Positions 1 through 9,400 of a stretch of DNA of 50,442 nt are shown piece after piece. How positions within the stretch are numbered: position 1 is the stretch's first letter; each line of letters begins with the position of its first letter. Both the position numbers and the translations under genes were made by a program. The notes under the pieces are model-generated. The model was not told the DNA's origin. It ran no database searches and saw nothing but the letters and a program-made list of their open reading frames with translations. The stretch is from an uncultured Prochlorococcus sp. (lineage in GTDB: Bacteria > Cyanobacteriota > Cyanobacteriia > PCC-6307 > Cyanobiaceae): assembly GCA_902594875.1 (NCBI GenBank), contig CACJNU010000014.1, forward strand, positions 1 to 50,442, written 5' to 3'.

Positions 1-807
1 GGGCCTTCGAATGCCTTCGATAATGGAGGCGTACCATGAGGGGTTTGTATAGGAATTCCAATTTTCAGATATAACTCTTCCTGAACTATTTTTATTAGTT
101 CTAAGAATATTTCCAAATTCGTTAATGCTAATAAATTGAGGATGGACCCATTGTTCAAGTAATTGTTTAAGAACTAAATTCTCAAAAAATGATGGGGGGT
201 ATGTCTTGAGGTCTCTTGAGTTCCAATCAGCCAATGCCAAATATCCTCCAGGTCTCAGAGTTCTCAGCATTTCATCTGCGAACCTAGTTTTATCATTCAT
301 ATGTGCACCAGCCTCAACACTCCAGACCGCATCAAATGATCCGTCTTCAAATTTCAAATCCAAAGCATCCATAACTTGGAAGTTGCAATTTAGCCAATGA
401 GGAGTAAGTTCTCTTGCTCTTTTAACTTGAGCCGGACTAATTGTAATGCCAGTAACATTAAACCCATAATATTCTGCAAGAATCCTAGAGCTTCCCCCTA
501 TTCCACAACCTACATCGAGTATTCTGGATCCCTTTGGCAATTTATCTAAACCACTCCACTTGATTAATTCATGAACAAGCTGAACTTTAGCCTTCCTAAA
601 ATCAATATTTTTCCCACCTAAGGGATAAAAACCCAAATGTATATGTTCTCCCCACAATCTCTCAAGTAATTTATCTTGGGTCCAAGCATCATATGCTGAA
701 GCCACTGTGCTGGAGGAAATATATTTCCTAGCATTAATTCTCCAAATCATAAATAGGAAGAGAAAGAATAAAACTAGTAAAAAAAAAGGGAATAATAATT
801 CAAACAT
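1..807 (-). CDS. MPBQ/MSBQ-type quinone methyltransferase, 3' end cut by window
   Basis: SAM-dependent methyltransferase resembling the cyanobacterial 2-methyl-6-phytylbenzoquinol methyltransferase (Sll0418 type), which acts in tocopherol and plastoquinone synthesis at the thylakoid or plasma membrane. The first 269 codons are present and the frame is still open at position 1. Residues 1-20 form a hydrophobic N-terminal helix (MFELLFPFFLLVLFF). A WGEHIHLGFYPLGG segment follows, then the SAM-binding motif I DVGCGIGGSSRIL and the segment VTGITISPAQVKRA typical of the family. The ATG at 805-807 lies immediately next to the TAA of the upstream Lon-domain gene, so translation is probably coupled. 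The exact quinone substrate is inferred from family resemblance only. Confidence 0.85.
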   Translation of the reverse strand, partial: MFELLFPFFLLVLFFLFLFMIWRINARKYISSSTVASAYDAWTQDKLLERLWGEHIHLGFYPLGGKNIDFRKAKVQLVHELIKWSGLDKLPKGSRILDVGCGIGGSSRILAEYYGFNVTGITISPAQVKRARELTPHWLNCNFQVMDALDLKFEDGSFDAVWSVEAGAHMNDKTRFADEMLRTLRPGGYLALADWNSRDLKTYPPSFFENLVLKQLLEQWVHPQFISINEFGNILRTNKNSSGRVISENWNSYTNPSWYASIIEGIRRP

Positions 808-1464
808 TTAATTTTCTTTTATATCAGGAAAACTTTCTTTCAATGCAGTTCTTGCTGCAAGTTGTTTTCTTGTATGATCCAGCATGTCATATTCTCTTTG
901 CAAACGGGTAAAAGTATTTCTTTCCTCAAGTAGTCTTTGCTGTTCCTCCGCAACAGGACCGCCCAAATGTGCTCCTATCCAAAATGATAAATCCATTGGG
1001 TTGTCAGGTAATTTATCAGGTAGATTTTTCTTAGTATTAGTCAATTTACTTGTTAAATTAATAACATCACTAAGAGCTTCTTTTACTGAATCTTTTAAAG
1101 AATCTAATTTCTGAAATTCATCAATATTATCATCACTAATCCAACTAACCATCGCTGAACAAAATGGCGTCGAACGCATAATTTCTAAGACTTGGAATCT
1201 TTGTTGTCCGAGAGTGATAATATTACTTCTCCCATCTTCTGCAGTTTGATGTTTTATGATTTGTGCGCAACATCCAACATTAGCCATACTTTTAGTATTT
1301 GAATCCCACTTAATAACTCCAAACATAGAATCACTTTCAAGTACAGATTGGAGCATAATCCTGTATCTAGATTCAAAAATATGTAAAGGCAATACTTCTT
1401 GAGGAAAAAGGACTACATCTGATAAAGGAAATAATGGTAATTCCCTTACTGAGAGTTCTCCCAT
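808..1464 (-). CDS. Stand-alone Lon N-terminal (substrate-binding) domain protein
   Basis: A 218-aa protein starting MGELSVRELPLFPLSDVVLFPQ, the classical opening of the Lon N-terminal domain, with LPLHIFESRYRIML following. No AAA+ Walker motifs and no Ser-Lys protease domain are present, so it is not Lon protease. The C-terminal 90 residues are helical and charged. Such free LON-domain proteins are widespread in cyanobacteria and are thought to bind protein substrates, but the role is unknown. It lies downstream of rpsJ on the same strand and abuts the methyltransferase gene, so it is probably co-transcribed with the tail of the str operon. Confidence 0.85.
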   Translation of the reverse strand: MGELSVRELPLFPLSDVVLFPQEVLPLHIFESRYRIMLQSVLESDSMFGVIKWDSNTKSMANVGCCAQIIKHQTAEDGRSNIITLGQQRFQVLEIMRSTPFCSAMVSWISDDNIDEFQKLDSLKDSVKEALSDVINLTSKLTNTKKNLPDKLPDNPMDLSFWIGAHLGGPVAEEQQRLLEERNTFTRLQREYDMLDHTRKQLAARTALKESFPDIKEN

Positions 1465-1518
1465 TTAAACCTCATTTCTTTTTTTATATTAATCAATTTA
1501 GTGCGATTTCGGGATTTA

Positions 1519-1839
1519 TTAAAGTTTAACTTCTATATCTACACCACTAGGGAGATCTAGTTTCATTAAAGCATCAATAGTTTTTGCAGAAGGACTATAG
1601 ATATCTATGATTCTTCGATGTGTTCTTGTTTCAAAATGCTCTCTAGAATCTTTATCAACATGTGGTGATCTGAGGACACAATAAATCTTCCTTTTTGTAG
1701 GTAAAGGAATTGGACCTATTGCTGAAGCAGAAGTAGTATCAGCAGTTTGGATTATTTTGTCACAAGATAAATCTAGCATTCTTCTATCAAATGCTTTCAA
1801 TCTTATTCTTATTTTTTGTTGTGCAATTGATGCAGTCAT
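1519..1839 (-). CDS. rpsJ: 30S ribosomal protein S10
   Basis: S10 of the 30S head, 106 aa, the usual length. [15 protein letters not shown] at the N-terminus and [18 protein letters not shown] in the middle are diagnostic. In E. coli S10 opens the operon that contains rplC. Here it sits at the end of the str operon behind tufA, while rplC is 41 kb away; this arrangement is known for cyanobacteria and plastids. A 10-bp perfect hairpin (1861-1886) lies 21 nt upstream of the ATG. Confidence 0.98.
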   Translation of the reverse strand: MTASIAQQKIRIRLKAFDRRMLDLSCDKIIQTADTTSASAIGPIPLPTKRKIYCVLRSPHVDKDSREHFETRTHRRIIDIYSPSAKTIDALMKLDLPSGVDIEVKL

Positions 1840-1860
1840 AGTTTCAAATAACTTCTAGTG

Positions 1861-1886
1861 AAGGGTCATTGGTTAAAATGACCCTT
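1861..1886 (-). promoter_or_regulatory. Intercistronic hairpin between tufA and rpsJ
   Basis: Perfect 10-bp inverted repeat AAGGGTCATT / AATGACCCTT with a 6-nt loop, placed in the 100-nt gap between the tufA stop and the rpsJ start. No T-run follows on the minus strand, so it does not look like a full intrinsic terminator. It could be an RNA-processing site, a partial attenuator or a translational operator for rpsJ; the sequence does not decide between them. Confidence 0.6.
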
Positions 1887-1939
1887 GCCCAAGTACCTAT
1901 CTTAGATGATTGAGGTTAATTTTTTAAAATTCAAATATA

Positions 1940-3139
1940 TTATTTGAGTATTTTAGAAACAACTCCAGCACCGATAGTACGTCCACCTTCACGGATTGCG
2001 AATCGCATACCTTGTTCAATAGCTACTGGACAAATTAATTCTCCAGTCATCTTAATTCTGTCTCCAGGCATAACCATTTCAACGTTAGAGCCATCATCAG
2101 AGGTAAATGCGGTTATTTGACCTGTTACATCAGTTGTTCTGATGTAGAACTGAGGTCTATATCCTGCGAAGAAAGGAGTATGTCTTCCGCCCTCTTCTTT
2201 TTTGAGAACATAAACTTCTCCTTCAAACTGAGTATGAGGGGTAATAGATCCTTTCTTAACAAGTACCATTCCTCTCTCAATATCTTCCTTCTGGACACCA
2301 CGTAAAAGTAAACCAACATTATCACCAGCCATACCTTCATCAAGAAGTTTTCGGAACATTTCAACTCCAGTGACAGTTGTTACTCTTGTATCTCTTATTC
2401 CTACTATTTCAACTTCTTCTCCAACCTTAACTTTACCTCTCTCAATTCTTCCAGTAGCAACAGTTCCTCTACCAGTAATTGAGAAAACGTCTTCAACTGC
2501 CATCAAGAATGGTTTATCAACTTCTCTTTCTGGCTCAGGAATATTAGAATCAACTGCTTTCATTAGTTCTTCTATCTTTGATTCCCAAGTAGAATCACCT
2601 TCGAGAGCTTTTAAACCAGAAACTTGAACGATAGGGATATCATCTCCAGGGAAGTCATAACTATCTAATAGTTCTCTGATTTCCATTTCAACGAGTTCAA
2701 TAATTTCTTCATCATCAACCATATCGCACTTATTGAGAGCAACTACAAGAGCAGGAACTCCAACCTGTTTAGCTAAAAGGATATGCTCTTTTGTTTGAGC
2801 CATAGGACCATCTGTAGCTGCACAAACTAGAATAGCTCCATCCATCTGAGCAGCCCCTGTGATCATGTTTTTCACATAATCAGCATGTCCTGGGCAATCG
2901 ACATGAGCATAATGTCTGCCTTCAGTTTCATATTCAACATGAGCTGTATTAATGGTAATACCACGCTCTCTTTCTTCAGGAGCACCGTCAATGTCTCCAT
3001 AGTCTTGAGCTTGTGCTTGACCTTTTTTAGCTAATACATTTGTAATAGCAGCAGTTAGTGTTGTTTTTCCATGGTCAACATGGCCAATAGTACCTATGTT
3101 GACATGTGGTTTGTTTCTTTCGAACTTCTCGCGAGCCAT
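1940..3139 (-). CDS. tufA: Elongation factor Tu
   Basis: EF-Tu, the GTPase that delivers aminoacyl-tRNA to the ribosome, 399 aa. G1 is [10 protein letters not shown]3 is DCPGHADY and G4 is NKCDMVDD. Domains II and III follow, ending in [15 protein letters not shown]. It is the fourth gene of the rpsL-rpsG-fusA-tufA run, with 45 nt between fusA and tufA. It is the only EF-Tu gene in the window. Nothing abnormal was seen in the sequence. Confidence 0.99.
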   Translation of the reverse strand: MAREKFERNKPHVNIGTIGHVDHGKTTLTAAITNVLAKKGQAQAQDYGDIDGAPEERERGITINTAHVEYETEGRHYAHVDCPGHADYVKNMITGAAQMDGAILVCAATDGPMAQTKEHILLAKQVGVPALVVALNKCDMVDDEEIIELVEMEIRELLDSYDFPGDDIPIVQVSGLKALEGDSTWESKIEELMKAVDSNIPEPEREVDKPFLMAVEDVFSITGRGTVATGRIERGKVKVGEEVEIVGIRDTRVTTVTGVEMFRKLLDEGMAGDNVGLLLRGVQKEDIERGMVLVKKGSITPHTQFEGEVYVLKKEEGGRHTPFFAGYRPQFYIRTTDVTGQITAFTSDDGSNVEMVMPGDRIKMTGELICPVAIEQGMRFAIREGGRTIGAGVVSKILK

Positions 3140-3184
3140 TTTGAATTAAAGAATCGAGGGTTTAAGAGTGTTTTAGTTTAGAGA

Positions 3185-5260
3185 TCAGGAGTTGCCCTGA
3201 TTCTTGGAAATGATAGCTTCAGCAACATTACGAGGAACTTCCTCATAATTTGCGAACTCCATTGAGAATATACCCCGACCTTGAGTCATTGATCGGAGTT
3301 GAGTGGCATAACCGAACATTTCGGCTAAGGGCACTTTGGCCTGTACCTTAGACAATCCATCATCAACAGATTGCCCTTCTACTTGACCTCTTCTAGAAGA
3401 GAGATCACCAATTACAGATCCAAGAAAGTCGTCAGGACTTTCGACCTCAACTTTCATCATAGGCTCTAAAAGGACAGGGTTGCATTTTTTAACCCCGTCT
3501 TTAAATGCCATGGAACCTGCAATTTTGAAGGCCATTTCAGATGAGTCTACATCGTGGAATGAACCATCGACTAGTGTTACTTTTACATCAATGAGTGGAT
3601 AACCGGCAAGAACACCAGATTCACAGGTCTCTTTCATACCATTAGATGCAGGACCAATATACTCTTTTGGTACAGCTCCACCAACAATTTTGTTTACAAA
3701 TTCAAAACCTTTACCAACTTCAGCAGGTTCCATTTCAATAATTACATGACCATATTGACCTTTACCTCCAGTCTGTCTTGCATATTTACCTTCACCTTTA
3801 GAACTAGACCTAATAGTTTCTCTGTATGAAACCTGTGGAGCGCCTATATTTGCCTCAACTTTAAATTCCCTTAACATTCTGTCAACAAGGATTTCTAAGT
3901 GTAATTCACCCATACCTGCAATAACAGTTTGATTTGTCTCTGGATCTGTACTTACCCTAAAGGTTGGATCCTCTTCAGACAAAGCAGTTAAAGCTTTTGA
4001 TAATTTTTCCATATCGCCTTTAGTTTTTGGCTCAACAGCTACTGAGATAACTGGTTCAGGGATAAACAATGTCTCCAAAACTATTGGATCTTCTGTATTA
4101 CACAAAGTGTCACCAGTAGTTGTGTTCTTAAGACCTAATACAGCTCCTAAATCCCCAGCCCTCAATTCATCAACCTCTTCTCTTTCATCGGCCTTAAGGA
4201 TCACTAATCTAGAAATTCTTTCTTTAGCATCCTTAGTAGAATTCATTACATAACTTCCCTTTGAAAGTACACCTGAATACATTCTTACAAAAGTTAATTT
4301 CCCATATGGGTCTGACATCACTTTGAATGCTAATGCACTGAAAGGAGCATTATCATCTGAAGGTCTAATATCTTCTTTGCCACTTGGCAAAACACCTTGT
4401 ATTGGTTTTACATCAACTGGAGCTGGCAAGTAATCAACTACAGCGTCTAAAACTAGTTGAACACCTTTATTCTTAAAAGCTGAACCGCATAATACTGGAA
4501 CCAATCCATGTTTTAAAACCCCTTCTCTGATACCTTTTTTGAGTTGTTCTTCAGATAATTCTCCTGTTTCGAGAAATATTTCTATTAACTCTTCATCATT
4601 TTCTGCAACACTTTCCATTAGCTTCAATCTCCACTCAGCAGCTTCCTCCTCCATTTCAGATGGTATTGGTGCTTCTTCAATATCAGTACCTAAATCGTTT
4701 TTATAAAGATATGCTTTGTTGGCTACTAAATCAATAATGCCTGTAAGATCACCTTCAGCCCCAATAGGTAACTGGATTGGAAGTGCATTTGCCTTTAGTC
4801 GATCTTTAATTTGCTTATTAACCTTTAAAAAATCCGCACCAGTTCTGTCCATTTTGTTAACAAAAACCATTCTTGGAACAGAGTATCTATCTGCTTGACG
4901 CCAAACCGTTTCGGATTGAGGCTGAACTCCACCAACTGCGCAAAATACAGCAATGACTCCATCCAAAACACGCATTGATCTTTCAACTTCAATAGTAAAA
5001 TCAACGTGTCCAGGAGTATCAATAATATTAATCCTATGATCTTGCCAACTAGTAGAAATTGCAGCCGCAGTAATAGTTATTCCTCTTTCTCTTTCTTGAG
5101 CCATCCAATCGGTTACAGCAGCACCATCATGAACCTCTCCTATCTTATGAACTACACCTGAATAAAACAAAATTCTTTCAGTAGTTGTTGTCTTACCTGC
5201 GTCAATATGAGCGGCTATACCTATGTTCCTTACTCGTTCTAGGGGAAAGTCGCGTGCCAA
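3185..5260 (-). CDS. fusA: Elongation factor G
   Basis: EF-G, the translocase GTPase, 691 aa. G1 is AHIDAGKTT, switch II is DTPGHVDF and G4 is [10 protein letters not shown]. All five domains appear present, with [13 protein letters not shown] in domain IV and the C-terminal GRGIFSMEF segment in domain V. It lies between rpsG and tufA in the standard str order, and the whole operon would be read from the promoter in front of rpsL. A gap of 96 nt separates it from rpsG. Confidence 0.99.
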   Translation of the reverse strand: MARDFPLERVRNIGIAAHIDAGKTTTTERILFYSGVVHKIGEVHDGAAVTDWMAQERERGITITAAAISTSWQDHRINIIDTPGHVDFTIEVERSMRVLDGVIAVFCAVGGVQPQSETVWRQADRYSVPRMVFVNKMDRTGADFLKVNKQIKDRLKANALPIQLPIGAEGDLTGIIDLVANKAYLYKNDLGTDIEEAPIPSEMEEEAAEWRLKLMESVAENDEELIEIFLETGELSEEQLKKGIREGVLKHGLVPVLCGSAFKNKGVQLVLDAVVDYLPAPVDVKPIQGVLPSGKEDIRPSDDNAPFSALAFKVMSDPYGKLTFVRMYSGVLSKGSYVMNSTKDAKERISRLVILKADEREEVDELRAGDLGAVLGLKNTTTGDTLCNTEDPIVLETLFIPEPVISVAVEPKTKGDMEKLSKALTALSEEDPTFRVSTDPETNQTVIAGMGELHLEILVDRMLREFKVEANIGAPQVSYRETIRSSSKGEGKYARQTGGKGQYGHVIIEMEPAEVGKGFEFVNKIVGGAVPKEYIGPASNGMKETCESGVLAGYPLIDVKVTLVDGSFHDVDSSEMAFKIAGSMAFKDGVKKCNPVLLEPMMKVEVESPDDFLGSVIGDLSSRRGQVEGQSVDDGLSKVQAKVPLAEMFGYATQLRSMTQGRGIFSMEFANYEEVPRNVAEAIISKNQGNS

Positions 5261-5356
5261 TTTTAAAGCTCCAAATAAAATAATTTTTGATAAGTATAGT
5301 TCACCCTAAAAGCAAACTTTTATAATAATAAACTACTTAAGTACCTTTTGATGAAA

Positions 5357-5827
5357 TTAATATCTGTAATGTGCAAAAGCCTTATTAGCTTCTGCCATTT
5401 TATGAGTATCTTCTCTTTTTTTAACGGCACTACCAGTTTCATTTGCTGCATCCATCAATTCGCCAGCAAGTTTTTGGGACATACTCTTGCCATTTCTTGC
5501 TCGTGAAAATGTAACAAGCCATCTTAATGCCATAGCCGTGCCTCTTTCTTGACGAACTTCCATAGGTACTTGATATGTTGCACCACCAACTCTTCTAGCT
5601 CGTACCTCGACAAGAGGAGTAGCATTTTTTACAGCTGTTTCGAATAATTCCACTGCATTCCCTCCTGTTCTCTCGCTTATTAAAGAAAACGCATCAGACA
5701 ATATTCTTTGTGCTGTAGATTTTTTACCATGCTTCATCAATCGAGAAATCATCATTGAAGCAAGACGACTATTAAATTGAGGATCAGGTAGGACTGGTCT
5801 TTTTACTGCTGCATTACGACGTGACAT
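5357..5827 (-). CDS. rpsG: 30S ribosomal protein S7
   Basis: S7, primary rRNA-binding protein that nucleates assembly of the 30S head, 156 aa as expected. [20 protein letters not shown] at the N-terminus and [16 protein letters not shown] in the centre are characteristic. It follows rpsL by 26 nt in the same transcript. In E. coli S7 represses the str operon by binding the rpsL-rpsG gap; here that gap is too short for the E. coli type of site, so any autoregulation must differ (inference). Confidence 0.98.
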   Translation of the reverse strand: MSRRNAAVKRPVLPDPQFNSRLASMMISRLMKHGKKSTAQRILSDAFSLISERTGGNAVELFETAVKNATPLVEVRARRVGGATYQVPMEVRQERGTAMALRWLVTFSRARNGKSMSQKLAGELMDAANETGSAVKKREDTHKMAEANKAFAHYRY

Positions 5828-5853
5828 GTTTAAAAAAAAGTGATGTTTACAAA

Positions 5854-6228
5854 TTAATCTTTTGGAGCTTTTGCTCCATACTTAGATCTGGATTGACGTC
5901 TATCTTTGACTCCAGCAGTATCTAAAGTTCCTCTTATTATATGATATCTAACTCCTGGCAAATCCTTTACTCTTCCACCCCTAAGCAGTACTACAGAATG
6001 TTCTTGCAAATTATGTCCAATCCCAGGAATATAAGCAGTTACTTCGAAACCCGAAGTTAATCTAACCCTAGCAACTTTTCTCAAAGCTGAATTAGGCTTC
6101 TTTGGTGTTGATGTATAGACTCTTGTACATACCCCTCTTCTCTCAGGGCAAGCTTTTAAGGCAGGAGATTTTGTTTTCTTAGTCAGACGTTTTCTTTCTG
6201 AACCTACTAATTGTGAGATGGTGGGCAT
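5854..6228 (-). CDS. rpsL: 30S ribosomal protein S12
   Basis: S12, decoding-centre protein, 124 aa. The signature [15 protein letters not shown] is intact, with lysine at the position altered in streptomycin-resistant mutants, so the protein appears wild type there. It is the first gene of the str operon and faces the glutamate synthase gene across a 196-nt divergent promoter region. A TTGACA on the minus strand at 6320-6325 could serve it. Confidence 0.98.
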   Translation of the reverse strand: MPTISQLVGSERKRLTKKTKSPALKACPERRGVCTRVYTSTPKKPNSALRKVARVRLTSGFEVTAYIPGIGHNLQEHSVVLLRGGRVKDLPGVRYHIIRGTLDTAGVKDRRQSRSKYGAKAPKD

Positions 6229-6297
6229 CTATTAAAACTCAGATAAAAATAAACATTCAATCATCATAACCTTTTAAGAGCACTTACTAAAAGTATT

Positions 6298-6325
6298 TAA
6301 TTAAATTTTTTTTAAAATTTGTCAA
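6298..6325 (-). promoter_or_regulatory. Candidate promoter of the rpsL (str) operon
   Basis: On the minus strand a perfect TTGACA (6325 to 6320) is followed after 16 nt by TAATTA (6303 to 6298), about 70 nt upstream of the rpsL ATG. The -35 is consensus, but the -10 is weak in a very A+T-rich stretch, so the assignment is tentative. Confidence 0.35.
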
Positions 6326-6381
6326 ATTAAAATTATTTGGTAAATATTAATTATCTTTAGATTTATTTTCATATTTATTTT

Positions 6382-6387
6382 TATAAT
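6382..6387 (+). promoter_or_regulatory. Candidate -10 box for the glutamate synthase gene
   Basis: Perfect TATAAT, 37 nt upstream of the ATG at 6425. No consensus -35 is present at 17 nt, which would fit an activator-dependent promoter. A possible NtcA half-match was examined and rejected. Confidence 0.45.
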
Positions 6388-6424
6388 AGAAAAACATAAA
6401 TTACTAAATAGAATTAAATAATCT

Positions 6425-9400
6425 ATGGGAGAGAGTATCAAAAGAATCGTTGGCCCATATCAAGATAGTTATTCCCCAAATGGAATAATTGGGGAGAAAG
6501 ATGCGTGTGGAGTTGGTTTCGTAGCAAATGTTGAAGGTATAGAAAGCAACTGGATCCTTAAACAATCTCTAAAGGGCCTCAACTGCATGGAGCATAGAGG
6601 AGGTTGTGGAGGAGATAGTGACTCAGGAGATGGAGCAGGCATTTTATGTTCAATTCCATGGGGATATCTAGAAGAGAAAATTAATCTAAAAAATACTCAA
6701 GGATTTAATAGAGGTTTAGGCATGGTTTTCATGCCTAATAAAAAAGAAAAAATTGAAATATGTAAATTAATATGTGATGAAGAAGCAGAAAAATTAAAAG
6801 TCAACAAAACATCTTGGAGAAAAGTACCTGTTAATAATGAAATCTTAGGTCCTTTAGCTAAAGCAAATGCTCCATTCATATGTCAATGGATATTATATGT
6901 AGATAAAAAAGATCATAAGGATGTTGAAAAGCTTTTTTTTCAATTAAGGAAAAGAATTGAGAAAAAAATAAGAGAAACTTTCAAAAACGATGTTGGGGAT
7001 TGTGAATTTTATTTTGCCTCACTAAGTTCTCAAACAGTTGTTTATAAAGGTATGGTTCGCTCTGAAATATTATCCGAATTTTATCAAGATCTAAAGGAAG
7101 AGAGTTTTAAAGTTTCATTTTCTGTTTATCATCGTAGATTTAGTACTAATACACTTCCAAAATGGCCACTAGCTCAGCCCATGAGATTTTTGGGTCATAA
7201 TGGCGAAATAAATACGCTCTTAGGCAATATTAATTGGGCTAAAGCTTCAGAAACACATATAGATGATTTTTGGGGAGAGTTATCTAATGAAATTAAGCCC
7301 ATTGTAGATGTAAACAAAAGCGATTCATCAAATCTTGATGCAACCCTTGAAATCAATATTCGTTCAGGTCAGCCCATTACTGACTCATTATTAAAACTTG
7401 TTCCTGAAGCATTTAGAGATCAACCAGAACTTGAAGAGAGAGAGAATATAAAAGCTTTTTATGAATATGCTGCAAGCCTACAAGAAGCTTGGGATGGTCC
7501 AGCACTCCTTGTATTTGCTGATGGAAATTTTGTCGGAGCAACGCTTGATAGAAATGGCCTAAGACCAGCAAGATATTCAATTACAAATGATGGTTTTGTA
7601 ATAATGGGTTCTGAAACAGGAGTAGTTGATCTTGAAGAAGAAAGAGTAATAGAAAAAGGTCGATTAGGACCAGGGCAAATGTTGGCAGTTGATTTTCATC
7701 AGAATAGAATCCTAAGAAATTGGGAAGTAAAATCTGAAGCCGCTCAAAGGCATGATTATAAAAATCTTCTCAGTAATAGGACTACGAAAATTGAAAATAA
7801 TGAATGGCTTAAAGACTGCAAACTAAAAGACCTTGAGTTGTTGCAACAACAAACTGCATACGGGTTTTCAGCAGAAGATAATGACCTTATCTTAGATTCA
7901 ATGGCTTCATTAGCTAAAGAGCCTACTTATTGCATGGGCGACGACATCCCATTAGCAGTTCTTTCATCTAAGCCACATATTTTATACGACTACTTTAAGC
8001 AAAGATTTGCGCAAGTTACTAACCCTCCTATTGACCCTCTGAGAGAAAAACTTGTAATGAGTTTAGAGATGCATCTAGGAGAAAGATGTACACCATTTGA
8101 AATTAAAAATGCTAAACCTTTTATTCATTTACAAAGTCCGATTCTAAATGAGGAAGAACTCATTTCCATCAAAAAATCAAAAATTAAATCTCAGACAATT
8201 TCAAGTTTGTTTGATCTAGAGGAAGGTATTCAAGGCTTAGAGAACCAATTAAAACTAATCTGTAAACAGAGTGAGCTGTCTATAAAAGAAGGTTGCTCTT
8301 TAATTATCATTTCTGATAAGGGAATTAATCCTAAAAAGACTTTCATACCTCCTTTACTTGCTGTTGGAGCAATTCATCATTATCTTCTTAAAAAAGAAAT
8401 CAGGCTAAAAGCTTCTCTAATAATTGAGACCGGTCAATGTTGGAGCACACATCACTTAGCTTGTTTAATTGGATATGGAGCAAGTGCAGTTTGCCCTTGG
8501 TTGACCTTCGAAGCAGGTAGGCACTGGTTAAAACATCCAAAAACACAAAAACTCATTGATAGCAAAAAAATAAATCCATTATCAATAGTTGATGTTCAAG
8601 AAAATATTAAAAAAGCTTTAGAAGACGGTCTAAGAAAAATTCTTTCAAAAATAGGTATCTCACTTTTATCTAGTTACCATGGTGCACAAATTTTTGAAGC
8701 TGTAGGCCTTGGATCTGACTTAATAAAAATTGCTTTTGATGGTACAACAAGTCGTATCGCTGGCATAACATTAAAAGAATTAACCAATGAAACACTTTCA
8801 ATACATACGAAAGCCTATCCAGAGATCAATTTAAAGAAATTAGAATTTTTAGGATTTGTACAATTTAGAAATAATGGAGAATATCATTCTAATAACCCAG
8901 AGATGTCCAAAGTTTTACATTCGGCGGTAAAGCAAGGGCCAGGATATGCTCATTTTGAAACTTACAAAAAACTTATTAGTAATAGACCGACAACATCTCT
9001 TAGAGATTTACTAACAATTAATTCAAAAAGAAAAAGTATTCCATTAAAGGAAGTTGAAAGTATTGAATCAATTTGCAAAAGGTTCTGTACTGGAGGAATG
9101 AGTTTAGGTGCTTTATCAAGAGAAGCGCATGAAGTTTTAGCAGTTGCAATGAATAGAATTGGTGGAAAAAGTAATAGTGGAGAAGGGGGAGAAGATCCAG
9201 CTCGTTTTAATGTTTTAAATGATATCGATGAAAATACTCAGTCAGCGACGTTGCCATTTATTAAAGGCTTAAAGAATGGAGACACTGCATGCTCCGCTAT
9301 TAAACAAATAGCATCAGGAAGATTTGGAGTTACACCTGAATATCTAAGAAGTGGTAAACAACTCGAAATTAAAATGGCTCAAGGTGCAAAACCAGGAGAG

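Noticed and set aside
2125..2364. Open frames overlapping tufA, fusA and other strongly coding genes
   Set aside because: They lie inside well-identified genes in other frames, have no family resemblance and follow from codon bias of the real gene.
6340..6353. Possible NtcA site (GTA-N8-TTA) upstream of gltB
   Set aside because: The right half does not match TAC and the centre would lie about 47 nt upstream of the expected start site, not near 41. In such A+T-rich sequence a match of this quality is expected by chance.
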